Assembly: GCA_947476325.1 (NCBI GenBank)
Contig: CANJPZ010000010.1
Span: 1-64,000, forward strand
From: Caulobacteraceae bacterium
GTDB lineage: Bacteria; Pseudomonadota; Alphaproteobacteria; Caulobacterales; Caulobacteraceae
DNA length: 64,000 nt
Direction: 5' to 3'
Every line of letters begins with the position of its first letter. Within the stretch, counting starts at the first letter, position 1. The notes below the pieces were generated by a model. That model made no database searches. It saw only the letters and a program-made list of their open reading frames with translations, and had not been told where the DNA came from. The translations under genes and the position numbers were made by a program. Below are positions 1 through 7,335 of the stretch, piece by piece.

Positions 1-129
1 ATACTGGTCATACCAGCGATAGAAGGTCGCGCGGGGAACGCCTATCTGGTCCAGCGTCCTGCGAACAGGAAGGCTCGATTGCTCGACCAGGCGGATGATC
101 TCAACCTTCTCAGGGGCGGGATATCTCAT
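1..129 (-). CDS. IS3-family transposase OrfB, N-terminal fragment (cut by window edge)
   Basis: The ATG at 129 overlaps the orfA stop as ATGA, and 43 codons run to the window edge. The visible peptide begins MRYPAPEKVEIIRLVE and ends ATFYRWYDQY, a helix-turn-helix-like start seen in OrfB of some IS3 elements. The DDE catalytic core lies outside the window. The ATGA overlap suggests translational coupling to orfA, or frameshifting to an OrfAB fusion as in many IS3 elements; the sequence here cannot separate these. Whether the transposase is intact is unknown. Confidence 0.8.
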   Translation of the reverse strand, partial: MRYPAPEKVEIIRLVEQSSLPVRRTLDQIGVPRATFYRWYDQY

Positions 130-503
130 TGCCCGTCTCCCCCATCCGCGATCATGCTTTTTTTGAGCAGGCGCAGCTCAAGCGCCTGTTCGGCCACCAC
201 CTCCTTCAGAGCCGTCGATTCCCGGCGAAGACCCTTCACCTCGTCGCTCGTCGCCGCCCGGGCGGTATCGCCCGCCAGGCGGCGCTTGCCCGCCTCCAGA
301 AACTCCTTCGACCACACGTAGTAGAGGCCCTGCGCGATCCCTTCCTTGCGGCACAGCTCGGCTATGCTGTCCTCGCCACGCAGGCCATCCAGCACGATCC
401 TGATCTTGTCTTCCGCCGAAAAATGACGCCGCGTCGCGCGCCGGATATCCTTCGCCACCCGTTCACCGGGCGTCGTCTTATGGGGCAAGGGTTTTGCTCT
501 CAT
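126..503 (-). CDS. IS3-family transposase OrfA (DNA-binding subunit)
   Basis: This 125-residue basic protein should bind the IS ends and work with OrfB. The region around residues 26-75 (RRHFSAEDKIRIVLDGLRG, then ELCRKEGIAQGLYYVWS) is the helix-turn-helix typical of IS3 OrfA. The C-terminal third (GLRRESTALKEVVAEQALEL) has the heptad pattern of the leucine zipper used for OrfA multimerisation. The ATG at 503 was chosen because AGGA lies upstream and the frame before it reads into the IS terminus. It overlaps orfB by four bases. Confidence 0.88.
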   Translation of the reverse strand: MRAKPLPHKTTPGERVAKDIRRATRRHFSAEDKIRIVLDGLRGEDSIAELCRKEGIAQGLYYVWSKEFLEAGKRRLAGDTARAATSDEVKGLRRESTALKEVVAEQALELRLLKKSMIADGGDGQ

Positions 504-592
504 CTTCGTTCCTACGTCACTGCGATGAGACCAAAACCCTCCGTTAGCGGGAACCCTCAATCTGTCTCATTGGTGCTGACGGCGGACACACA

Positions 593-1323
593 ATGACACC
601 GGTCTGTCCGTCGGCGTGGATGGTGCGCAGATAGCGATTTGCCTCGACCCGCTCTACGCCGGGAATCGCCCGCTGCCGGAAGAAGGCCAGTACGCCGAAC
701 CAGTCGTAGGGAGCGCGATAGGGCAGGCGCACGGTGATGCCGTGGGCGGCCCCGACCGCCGGGCCTCCCCGACGGCGCAGATCGCCGGGGGCGCGGCCAT
801 AGAGCTGGGCGAAGGTCTCGTTGAACCGTCGCACGCTGCCAAATCCGGACGCCAGCGCGATCTCGGTCATCGGCAGCAAAGTCTCATGGATTAGCTGCTT
901 GGCGAGCAGGACGCGTCGGGTCTGAGCGACCGAGATGGGGGCGGCGCCCAGGTGCTGTTTGAACAGGCGGCGCAGGTGGCGCTCGCCGACGCCCAGGCGC
1001 ATGGCCAGTCCGTCGACATCGCCGTCGTCCAGGGCGCCCATCTCGATCAGGCGCAGTGCGCGGCTTACGGTGTTTGACGTGCCGCGCCAGGCGGCCAGGT
1101 CGGGTGCCGTCTCGGGCCGGCAGCGCAGGCAGGGCCTGAACCCCGCCTCCTGGGCCGCTGCGGCGGTGGAATAGAAGGTGATATTGCGGCTGAGCGGCGT
1201 GCGGGCCGGACAGATAGGCCGGCAGTAGATGCCTGTGGTTTTCACGCCGATGAACAGGCGGCCGTCAAAGCGAGCGTCGCGGGCGGTGATGGCGCGATAG
1301 CAGGCGTCGTGATCCAGCGTCAT
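593..1323 (-). pseudogene. Ada/AlkA-type DNA-alkylation repair gene, truncated by the IS
   Basis: The product begins with an Ada-type methylphosphotriester-receiving domain with four zinc cysteines (C34 and C38 in IYCRPIC, C65 and C68 in PCLRC), followed by an AraC-type HTH (about 84-180) and the start of an AlkA N-terminal domain (about 190-243, containing PYRAPYDWFGVLAFF). Intact Ada-AlkA proteins of this type are about 480 residues and end in a 3-methyladenine glycosylase. Here the frame enters the IS after GQTGVI and stops 17 codons later, at 544, so the glycosylase core is lost. In-frame ATGs upstream (1386, 1377) are possible; 1323 fits the family start (MTLDHDACYRAI). The Ada/AraC part could still be made and regulate the divergent ogt. 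Confidence 0.85.
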
Positions 1324-1448
1324 GGCGACAGCATCGCGGAGGCCCTGGTCACGGTCTGGCGGTTTTTGGACATTCATGGCCGTCATGTGAGTCCGATAAC
1401 CGCCAGCGGGACGGCTGGCCATGGACTAGGCTGCGAATTCTCAGTTGG

Positions 1449-1970
1449 ATGAAACCCATGACTTATGTGCTCGAACGCCTGAACAGCGCGGTTGGCGAAG
1501 TGCTGATCGTTACCGACGAGGCCGGATGCTTAAGGGCGCTGGATTTCGGCGACCATGAAGAGCGCATGCACCGGCTGTGGCGGCGCTACTACAAAGGCGG
1601 CCCGCCCGCCTTTTCCTCGGCAGCCGCGCCGACGGCGGCACATCGCGCCATGCAGGCCTATTTCGCCGGCGAGCTCGACGCGATTGAAAACCTGCCGGTC
1701 GAGACCGGCGGGACCGCGTTCCAGCGCCAGGTCTGGGCGGCCCTTCGGCAAATTCCCAGGGGCCAGACGGAAAGCTATGGCGAGCTGGCGGCCCGAATCG
1801 GCCGGCCCAGGGCCGTCCGCGCTGTTGGGCTAGCCAATGGCGCCAATCCGGTCGGTATCGTCGTGCCCTGCCACCGGGTGATCGGCGCGAACGGCACGAT
1901 GACCGGTTATGGCGGCGGGGTTGATCGCAAGCGCTGGCTGCTGGAACACGAAGGGGCCAGGCTGGGGTAG
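1449..1970 (+). CDS. ogt: Methylated-DNA--protein-cysteine S-methyltransferase
   Basis: Suicide repair protein that moves the alkyl group from O6-alkylguanine (and O4-alkylthymine) to its own cysteine. The active-site motif VPCHRV is complete, with acceptor Cys141; helix-turn-helix residues lie just before it (YGELAARIGRPRAVRAVG) and the GYGGG loop follows. At 173 residues it is the usual length for a stand-alone Ogt. It is divergent from the truncated ada/alkA gene with a short shared intergenic region, fitting a common adaptive-response control. A start at the second ATG (1458) is also possible. Confidence 0.95.
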   Translation: MKPMTYVLERLNSAVGEVLIVTDEAGCLRALDFGDHEERMHRLWRRYYKGGPPAFSSAAAPTAAHRAMQAYFAGELDAIENLPVETGGTAFQRQVWAALRQIPRGQTESYGELAARIGRPRAVRAVGLANGANPVGIVVPCHRVIGANGTMTGYGGGVDRKRWLLEHEGARLG

Positions 1971-2028
1971 GGCGATTATTTTCCCTTGCTGCATCCATTG
2001 GGCCGCCTCGGGGCCACAGTCATGCGGG

Positions 2029-2052
2029 GGCGTTGCGATTTGCCGCAACGCC
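2029..2052 (+). other. GC-rich hairpin before the GIN-domain gene
   Basis: A 9-bp perfect stem (GGCGTTGCG / CGCAACGCC) with a six-base loop lies between ogt and the gene at 2069, seven bases before its GGAGG ribosome-binding site. There is no T-run, so it is not a classical terminator. It may be a weak terminator for ogt or a 5' leader structure of the next gene. Confidence 0.4.
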
Positions 2053-2068
2053 GGCAATGGAGGACCTG

Positions 2069-2734
2069 ATGCGCCGCTCGATTATTCCGGCCATGCGACC
2101 TTTGACCCCCGTTCTTGCCGGAGTCGTGGCCCTGAGCCTGGTTGGCTCGGCGGCGTTTGCCGAGGCGCGCAGCTACAATCTGACCGGCTTTGACCGGATT
2201 GCCGCGTCGGCAGGCGTGACGGTTATCCTGCAGCAGGGACCGTTTTCGATACGGGCCGAAGAGCCCGGCGGCCAGTTCGACCGGCTGAAGATCGAACTGC
2301 ACGGATCGACCCTGATTGTCTCGCGCACCGCGGACTTCGGATGGGGGTGGCTGCGGCCAAACCGCCACTACACCGTCACGATCACTGCACCGGCCTATGC
2401 GGGCGTCGACGCCTCGTCGGGTTCAAAGGTGTCGGGGCAGATCAACGCGCAGGACCTGCACGTGAACGCCAGCAGCGGCGCCGATCTGCGACTCTCAGGC
2501 AGTTGCGCCAGCCTGACCGGCAACGCCTCGTCCGGCGCCGATCTCGACAGCGCGGGCCTGCGGTGTCGCACCGCCAGCCTGACGGTGTCCAGCGGCGCGA
2601 ACCTTCGGGCCTGGGCCAATGGCACGGCCAGCGGCCACGCCTCATCCGGCGCCGACATCGTGGTGCACGGCTTGCCGAACCTGGTCGACAGGCATCAGTC
2701 GAGCGGCGGCTCGGTGCGGCTTGCGCCCGCCTGA
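2069..2734 (+). CDS. Exported GIN-domain (DUF2807-like) beta-helix protein
   Basis: The 221-residue product has a signal peptide (about residues 1-32, ending SAAFA), then a DUF2807/GIN-type domain (putative auto-transporter adhesin head). The core repeats an SSG(A/G) turn about every 18-22 residues: DASSGSKVSG, NASSGADLRLSG, NASSGADLDSAG, VSSGANLRAW, HASSGADIVVHG and QSSGGSVRL. This is the periodicity of a right-handed beta-helix. ATG 2069 was chosen because GGAGG lies at the correct spacing; the frame is open further upstream to 2033. The function of GIN proteins is largely unknown. Probably periplasmic or outer-surface. Confidence 0.8.
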   Translation: MRRSIIPAMRPLTPVLAGVVALSLVGSAAFAEARSYNLTGFDRIAASAGVTVILQQGPFSIRAEEPGGQFDRLKIELHGSTLIVSRTADFGWGWLRPNRHYTVTITAPAYAGVDASSGSKVSGQINAQDLHVNASSGADLRLSGSCASLTGNASSGADLDSAGLRCRTASLTVSSGANLRAWANGTASGHASSGADIVVHGLPNLVDRHQSSGGSVRLAPA

Positions 2735-2791
2735 CGCATTGCCTCGTCCAACCGGCTTGACCCGGTCGCGCCTCCGTCGGAGGCTCGCGTC

Positions 2792-3502
2792 ATGAAACCT
2801 GTTCGCGCCGCCTGCCTGACTGCTCTCGCTGTTCTGCTGACGGCAGCTACTGCGCCAGTGCGCGACGCGGCCGGATTTCCCGCGCCGGACCGGCCGGTAG
2901 CCTCCGTCGTCTCGCCGATCTGGGCGACCGAGCCCGAACGCGATGCGCGGCGCGAGACCCAGCAGGTGTTTGCGGCCATGGACATCAAGCCGGGCATGAC
3001 GGTCGCCGACGTCGGCGCCGGCTCGGGGTTCTATACCGTGCGGCTTTCGCCGGTGGTTGGACCGGCCGGCAAGGTGCTGGCCGAGGATATCACGCCTTCC
3101 TATCTCGCCGATCTGCAAAAGCGGGTGACAGGCCTGAAGCTCGCCAATGTCACCGTCGTGCAGGGCGATGTCGCGGACGCCAAACTGCCGGCGGCGTCGG
3201 TGGATATCGCCCTGCTGATCCACATGTACCATGAGATCGGCCAGCCCTACGGGCTGATGTACCGGCTGGCCGCATCAATGAAGCCGGGCGGGCGGGTCGG
3301 TATTGTCGACCGTGACGCCGCCACGCCGGACCACGGCACGCCACCGTCGCTGTTACGCTGCGAGATGGAGGCGGTTGGCTATCGCCAGATCAGCGTTCGC
3401 ACACTGACCGGTGATGTCGGTTATCTGGCCATCTTTGCTGCGCCCGCAGTATCGGCGCTGCCGCGCCCGCAGGCCATTGTTCCGTGCAAGCCGAACGGCT
3501 AG
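2792..3502 (+). CDS. Class I SAM-dependent methyltransferase with signal peptide
   Basis: The 236-residue protein begins with a cleavable-type signal (MKPVRAACLTALAVLLTA, polar by residue 24). After it comes a Rossmann methyltransferase fold: motif I VADVGAGSGFYT (about residues 71-82), an acidic motif II after strand 2 (AEDI), LKPGG-like KPGGRVGIVDRD, and the helix HMYHEIGQ. The substrate is unknown. Export of a methyltransferase is odd, because S-adenosylmethionine is not known to be available in the periplasm. A second exported relative is encoded at 30181-31059. The signal could instead be an uncleaved membrane anchor. Confidence 0.8.
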   Translation: MKPVRAACLTALAVLLTAATAPVRDAAGFPAPDRPVASVVSPIWATEPERDARRETQQVFAAMDIKPGMTVADVGAGSGFYTVRLSPVVGPAGKVLAEDITPSYLADLQKRVTGLKLANVTVVQGDVADAKLPAASVDIALLIHMYHEIGQPYGLMYRLAASMKPGGRVGIVDRDAATPDHGTPPSLLRCEMEAVGYRQISVRTLTGDVGYLAIFAAPAVSALPRPQAIVPCKPNG

Positions 3503-3535
3503 GCAACTCCTTGCAGCGAAGGCTTTGAAACCCAG

Positions 3536-4447
3536 ATGACACTCACGGCGGACAACCTCTTCAACCTGGTCAATGACGCGAAGGTCACCGAGAACCTCGG
3601 CGATCTGGCCGGCCGGTTCGCGATCCGGCTGCTGATCTCGGTTGTCATCTTTGTCATCGCCATCTGGCTGTCGCGCCTGCTGTCACGGCTGACCCGGCGC
3701 GCCCTGAGCAAGATCCTTCCGTTCGCGGACAGTGATTCCACCTTCGCCAATTTTGTTTCGTCAGTGGTTCGCTACGGGGTTCTGGCCGCCGGCGTGATCG
3801 CCGTCTTCGCCGAGCTGGGCATGAAGACGACGTCGATCATTGCGGTGCTGGGCGCTGCCTCGCTGACAGTCGGTCTGGCCCTCCAGGGCACGCTGGGCAA
3901 TGTCGCGGCGGGGGTCATGCTGTTGATGTTGCGGCCCTATCGGGTCGGCGATCTGGTGGAGCTGGCGGGGCGCACGGGCAAGGTGCTGATGCTGGACCTT
4001 TTCGTGACAGTGCTGGACGCGGCCGATGGTCTTCGTCTGACCATTCCCAACGGCAAGATCTTCGGCGAGGTGATCGTCAACTACACCACCACCGGCAAGC
4101 GCCGGGTCGAGCTGAAATTCGGACTCGACTACGAGGATGACCTGGACTGCGCCCTTGAGGTGATCCTGAACTGCGCCCGGGCGGACAAGCGTGTTCTGGC
4201 CGCGCCCGAACCCTGGGCCAAGGTCACCGCGCTGCAGGACTCATCGGTGACCTGCACCCTGGATTGCTGGGTGGCGAGCGTCGATTATCTCAACACCGGC
4301 CCGGACCTGCTGAAGGCCTGCAAGGAAGCACTGGAAGCAGCCGGGCTGCATTTTCCCTACCCGCACCAGGTGGCGGTATCGCGCGACCAGGCGATGGGAC
4401 GTGAAGCGCTCTCAACAGGTGTTCCAGTGGAAAGGGTGAACGGCTAG
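3536..4447 (+). CDS. Small-conductance mechanosensitive channel (MscS family)
   Basis: This 303-residue inner-membrane channel releases solutes during hypo-osmotic shock. Three membrane segments are visible (about residues 28-47, 73-93 and 98-125). The third is the pore helix (LGAASLTVGLALQGTLGNVAAGVMLL), with the Gly/Ala packing and the LQGTLGN signature of MscS. The beta domain follows (RPYRVGDLVELAG; IPNGKIFGEVIVNY) and then the C-terminal alpha/beta domain. Length and layout match the short MscS type. It follows the exported methyltransferase with a 33-bp gap. Confidence 0.92.
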   Translation: MTLTADNLFNLVNDAKVTENLGDLAGRFAIRLLISVVIFVIAIWLSRLLSRLTRRALSKILPFADSDSTFANFVSSVVRYGVLAAGVIAVFAELGMKTTSIIAVLGAASLTVGLALQGTLGNVAAGVMLLMLRPYRVGDLVELAGRTGKVLMLDLFVTVLDAADGLRLTIPNGKIFGEVIVNYTTTGKRRVELKFGLDYEDDLDCALEVILNCARADKRVLAAPEPWAKVTALQDSSVTCTLDCWVASVDYLNTGPDLLKACKEALEAAGLHFPYPHQVAVSRDQAMGREALSTGVPVERVNG

Positions 4448-4485
4448 GCTCGTCCCAAACCGGAAAACCGGACAGGGGGAACGCC

Positions 4486-5217
4486 ATGATCGAACGCCAG
4501 CTGGACATCGCCACGAGGGACGGGGCGACAACCACTTTCATCACCCATCCCGAGCGCGAGGGGCCACATCCGGTCATCGTGTTCTTCATGGACGCGCCGG
4601 CCATCCGAGAGGAGCTGCGCGACATGGCCCGCCGGTTCGCGGCGGTCGGCTATTACGTAATGCTGCCCAACCTCTATTACCGCGAGGGCGAGATGGAGAT
4701 CGGGCCCCTGTCCACGGACCCCAAGGATCCGGGCCGCATCCGCATGACCGAGCTGATGAACACCCTGTCGATCCCGATGGTGCTGAGCGACTTTGACGCC
4801 ATGGTGGATTTCGCCGGCAAGGACCCGGCCGCTGACGTCAGCCGTATCGGCACGGTCGGCTATTGCATGAGCGGCCGGTTCGCCCTGTGCGCCGGAGGGC
4901 ACAAGCCGGGCCAGGTCAAGGCGAGCGCCTCGATCTATGGGGTCAAGCTGGTTACGGACAAGGACAACAGCCCGCATCTTGTGGCCAAAGCCTCACCTGC
5001 CGAGTTCTACATCGCCTGCGCCGAGACCGATCACTGGGCGCCGATGGAGATGGTCGAGCAAATGCAAAAGGAGCTGGCCGGGGCGCATGGCGAAGTGGAG
5101 CTGTACATGGGTGCCGAGCACGGCTTCGCCTTTCCCAAGCGCCATTGCTATGACCGGACCTCGGCCGAACGGCACTGGGAACGGCTGTTTTCCCTGTTCC
5201 GGCGCAACCTGGGCTGA
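4486..5217 (+). CDS. Dienelactone hydrolase family protein
   Basis: Cytoplasmic alpha/beta hydrolase of 243 residues. The nucleophile elbow is GYCMSG, with cysteine in place of serine as in dienelactone hydrolases, and the catalytic histidine is in GAEHGFAFP. The N-terminal stretch PVIVFFMDAPAIREELRDMARRFA is typical of the family. Natural substrates of such stand-alone members are usually unknown; carboxymethylenebutenolidase activity is only one possibility. A good AGGGGGAAC-like ribosome site precedes the ATG. The P450 gene lies downstream after a 100-bp gap. Confidence 0.88.
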   Translation: MIERQLDIATRDGATTTFITHPEREGPHPVIVFFMDAPAIREELRDMARRFAAVGYYVMLPNLYYREGEMEIGPLSTDPKDPGRIRMTELMNTLSIPMVLSDFDAMVDFAGKDPAADVSRIGTVGYCMSGRFALCAGGHKPGQVKASASIYGVKLVTDKDNSPHLVAKASPAEFYIACAETDHWAPMEMVEQMQKELAGAHGEVELYMGAEHGFAFPKRHCYDRTSAERHWERLFSLFRRNLG

Positions 5218-5317
5218 CCTTCCGCAACGTAAACATATCCCTTGTTTCATAACGGGTTAACGCCGCTCATCGATTGCGCTAAGGTAGCTCCAAGGCGATT
5301 GTAGAAGGTCTCGAACC

Positions 5318-6625
5318 ATGGCGGATTCCGGTGAACACCCCGTAGAGTCGGGCGAGGACATCCCGCTCTTCAAGCTGCACGACAAGCACATGGACACCGG
5401 CGCGCCGATCCCGCCCGCGTCCGAGATCGACCTGGCCGAACTTGATCTGACCGACGTCGAGCTGTGGCGGCGCGATGCCATGTGGGATCGCTTTGAGCGC
5501 CTGCGCGCCGAGGCCCCGGTGCACTACTGCAAGGACTCACCTTTTGGTCCTTACTGGTCGATCACCCGCTACGCCGACATCCTGGCGGTCGACACGGACC
5601 ACGAAACCTTCTCATCAGAGCCGTCGATCGTGCTGCCGGACATCGACGAGGAGATGCCGCTCAAGCTGTTCATCGCCATGGACCCGCCCAAGCATGATGT
5701 GCAGCGCAAGACCGTTCAGCCGGCGGTCGGGCCGGCGATCCTGAAATCCTTTGAGCCCCTGATCCGCGAGCGCACCGCCGGCGTCCTCGACAGCCTGCCG
5801 CGCAACACCCCGTTCGACTGGGTCGACCTGGTCTCCATTGAACTGACCACCATGATGCTGGCGACCTTGTTCGACTTCCCGTTTGAGGATCGCCGCAAGC
5901 TGACCCGCTGGTCCGATGTGGCCACGGCCGGCAAGAACCGGGCGATCCTGCCGGGCGGCGACGAACAACGCCGGGCCGAGCTGATGGAGTGCCTGCAGTA
6001 CTTCATGGGCCTGTGGAACGCGCGCCAGGCGGCCGAGCCGAAAAGTGACCTGATCTCGATGCTGGCCCACGGCGAAGAGACGAAAAACATGCCGCCGCTG
6101 GAATTCCTGGGCAACCTGGTTCTGCTTATCGTCGGCGGCAATGACACCACCCGCAATTCGATGACTGGCGGACTCTATGCGCTGAACAAGTGGCCGGCCG
6201 AGATGGCCAAGCTGCGGGCCAATCCCGAGCTGATCCCGTCGGCCGTCTCCGAGATCATTCGCTGGCAGACGCCGCTGGCCTATATGCGCCGTATCGCCAA
6301 GCGCGACGTTGAGATGCACGGCCAGACCATCAAGGCCGGCGACAAGGTGGCCATGTGGTACGTCTCGGGCAACCGCGACGAGGCCCATTTCCCCGAGCGC
6401 GCCAACGAACTGTGGATCGACCGCCCGCAGGTGCGCAGCCACATGGCGTTCGGCTATGGCATCCACCGCTGCGTCGGCAATCGTCTGGCCGAGCTGCAGC
6501 TGCGCGTGCTGTGGGAAGAGGTGCTGAAGCGCTTCCCGGTCATTGAGGTGCTCGAGGAGCCGGGCCGCACGCCGTCCAGTTTCGTGAAGGGTTACTACCG
6601 GATGATGGTCAATATTCCGGGCTAG
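5318..6625 (+). CDS. Cytochrome P450, possibly CYP153-like
   Basis: Soluble bacterial P450 of 435 residues. The heme-binding loop is FGYGIHRCVGNRLAE with proximal ligand Cys385; the I-helix oxygen-activation motif is GGNDTTRN (273-280); the K-helix ExxR is EIIR (312-315). The pattern around the I-helix and the heme loop resembles CYP153 alkane or fatty-acid omega-hydroxylases, but subfamily assignment is inference. No ferredoxin or ferredoxin reductase gene is adjacent, so its electron donors must be encoded elsewhere. It ends in a 4-base convergent overlap with the SMI1/KNR4 gene. Confidence 0.93.
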   Translation: MADSGEHPVESGEDIPLFKLHDKHMDTGAPIPPASEIDLAELDLTDVELWRRDAMWDRFERLRAEAPVHYCKDSPFGPYWSITRYADILAVDTDHETFSSEPSIVLPDIDEEMPLKLFIAMDPPKHDVQRKTVQPAVGPAILKSFEPLIRERTAGVLDSLPRNTPFDWVDLVSIELTTMMLATLFDFPFEDRRKLTRWSDVATAGKNRAILPGGDEQRRAELMECLQYFMGLWNARQAAEPKSDLISMLAHGEETKNMPPLEFLGNLVLLIVGGNDTTRNSMTGGLYALNKWPAEMAKLRANPELIPSAVSEIIRWQTPLAYMRRIAKRDVEMHGQTIKAGDKVAMWYVSGNRDEAHFPERANELWIDRPQVRSHMAFGYGIHRCVGNRLAELQLRVLWEEVLKRFPVIEVLEEPGRTPSSFVKGYYRMMVNIPG

Positions 6626-7029
6626 TTCGGCGGCACCACCGTCTCGTCGGTTTCCAGGCGCTTGATGAAGGCGTCGAAGCTGTCGGCCAGCGGTTTGGCG
6701 GCGGCCAGGGTCAGGTCGCTGAACGGGACCATGACGACTGCGGCGGGGTCCTTGCGCGTGTCAAAGCCAAAAGCTTCCTCGCCGCCGTCCGTGCCGAACA
6801 AGATCAGGCCCGCAGCCGATTTTGCCACGCCGAAGTTGTCGTTGTGCTCAGCCAGATCCTCGGCCTTCCACAACACGATGAACGTCTTGCCGACAAAACC
6901 CGCGCCGCCGTTGTGGATGGTCAGGAAGGCGGCGTAGTCGCCGGGCAAAGGCGCGCCGAAAGCCTTTGCGGCCAGAGCAACGGTCACCTCGTCGGCGCCG
7001 CCGTTGTCGTTGAGACGGGAGAAGTCCAT
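6622..7029 (-). CDS. SMI1/KNR4 (SUKH-like) domain protein
   Basis: The 135-residue product has the SMI1/KNR4 fold: an N-terminal helix followed by ALAAKAFGAPLPGDYAAFLTIHNGG (about 20-44), the WKAEDLAEHN segment and the GGEEAFGFDTR strand pair. Many members of this superfamily are immunity proteins of polymorphic toxin systems, but no toxin gene is visible nearby and single SMI1 genes also occur in other roles. It stands alone, convergent with the P450 gene. Confidence 0.75.
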   Translation of the reverse strand: MDFSRLNDNGGADEVTVALAAKAFGAPLPGDYAAFLTIHNGGAGFVGKTFIVLWKAEDLAEHNDNFGVAKSAAGLILFGTDGGEEAFGFDTRKDPAAVVMVPFSDLTLAAAKPLADSFDAFIKRLETDETVVPPN

Positions 7030-7128
7030 GGGCGATTTCCTTGGCTGGCGCTTGTCCTGAACCTAGGCGCACCGTGGCGAAAGGAAAGGGGCGAACCGGC
7101 GTCATACGCGCAATCCCAAGTCTTTCCT

Positions 7129-7157
7129 TGACTTTGTGCGCCGCAACAACGATATGC
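7129..7157 (+). promoter_or_regulatory. Candidate sigma-70 promoter of rhlE
   Basis: TTGACT (7129-7134), a 17-base spacer and GATATG (7152-7157) resemble a housekeeping promoter. If used, it gives rhlE a leader of about 170 bases. The leader contains a 12-bp palindrome (GGACCTAGGTCC, 7213-7224). No gene is seen in 7030-7335. Long leaders are common for cold-regulated DEAD-box helicase genes, but no specific RNA element was recognised. Confidence 0.45.
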
Positions 7158-7335
7158 ACCTCGCGCAACGGGCAAAAAGCCGTCGCGCTATCCGGTGCGA
7201 CAGCCGCGTGAGGACCTAGGTCCAGCCTGTCCAGCACCGCCGAAAAGACCCCATAGATCGCCCATACGCGGGGGCTTTCCCAAAAACACGACGCCAAGGG
7301 CGCCGCGGTTTTGGCCGCGCGCGCCGTGGGCGCAC

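Larger units (their letters stand above)
1..592 (-). mobile_element. IS3-family insertion sequence, one end only
   Basis: The first ~590 bases are the promoter-proximal end of an IS3-type element transcribed leftwards: orfA at 126-503 and the start of orfB at 1-129. Its end lies at about 587-592, where the minus strand reads TGTGTGTCCGCCGTC; IS3 elements normally begin with TG, and three overlapping TG positions make the exact boundary ambiguous. The element interrupts an ada/alkA-type reading frame. The other end and the target duplication lie outside the window, so subgroup and full length cannot be given. Confidence 0.85.

Noticed and set aside
6622-7029. Toxin-immunity system based on the SMI1/KNR4 gene
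   Set aside because: No toxin, secretion marker or second immunity gene is adjacent; a lone SMI1 protein is not enough.
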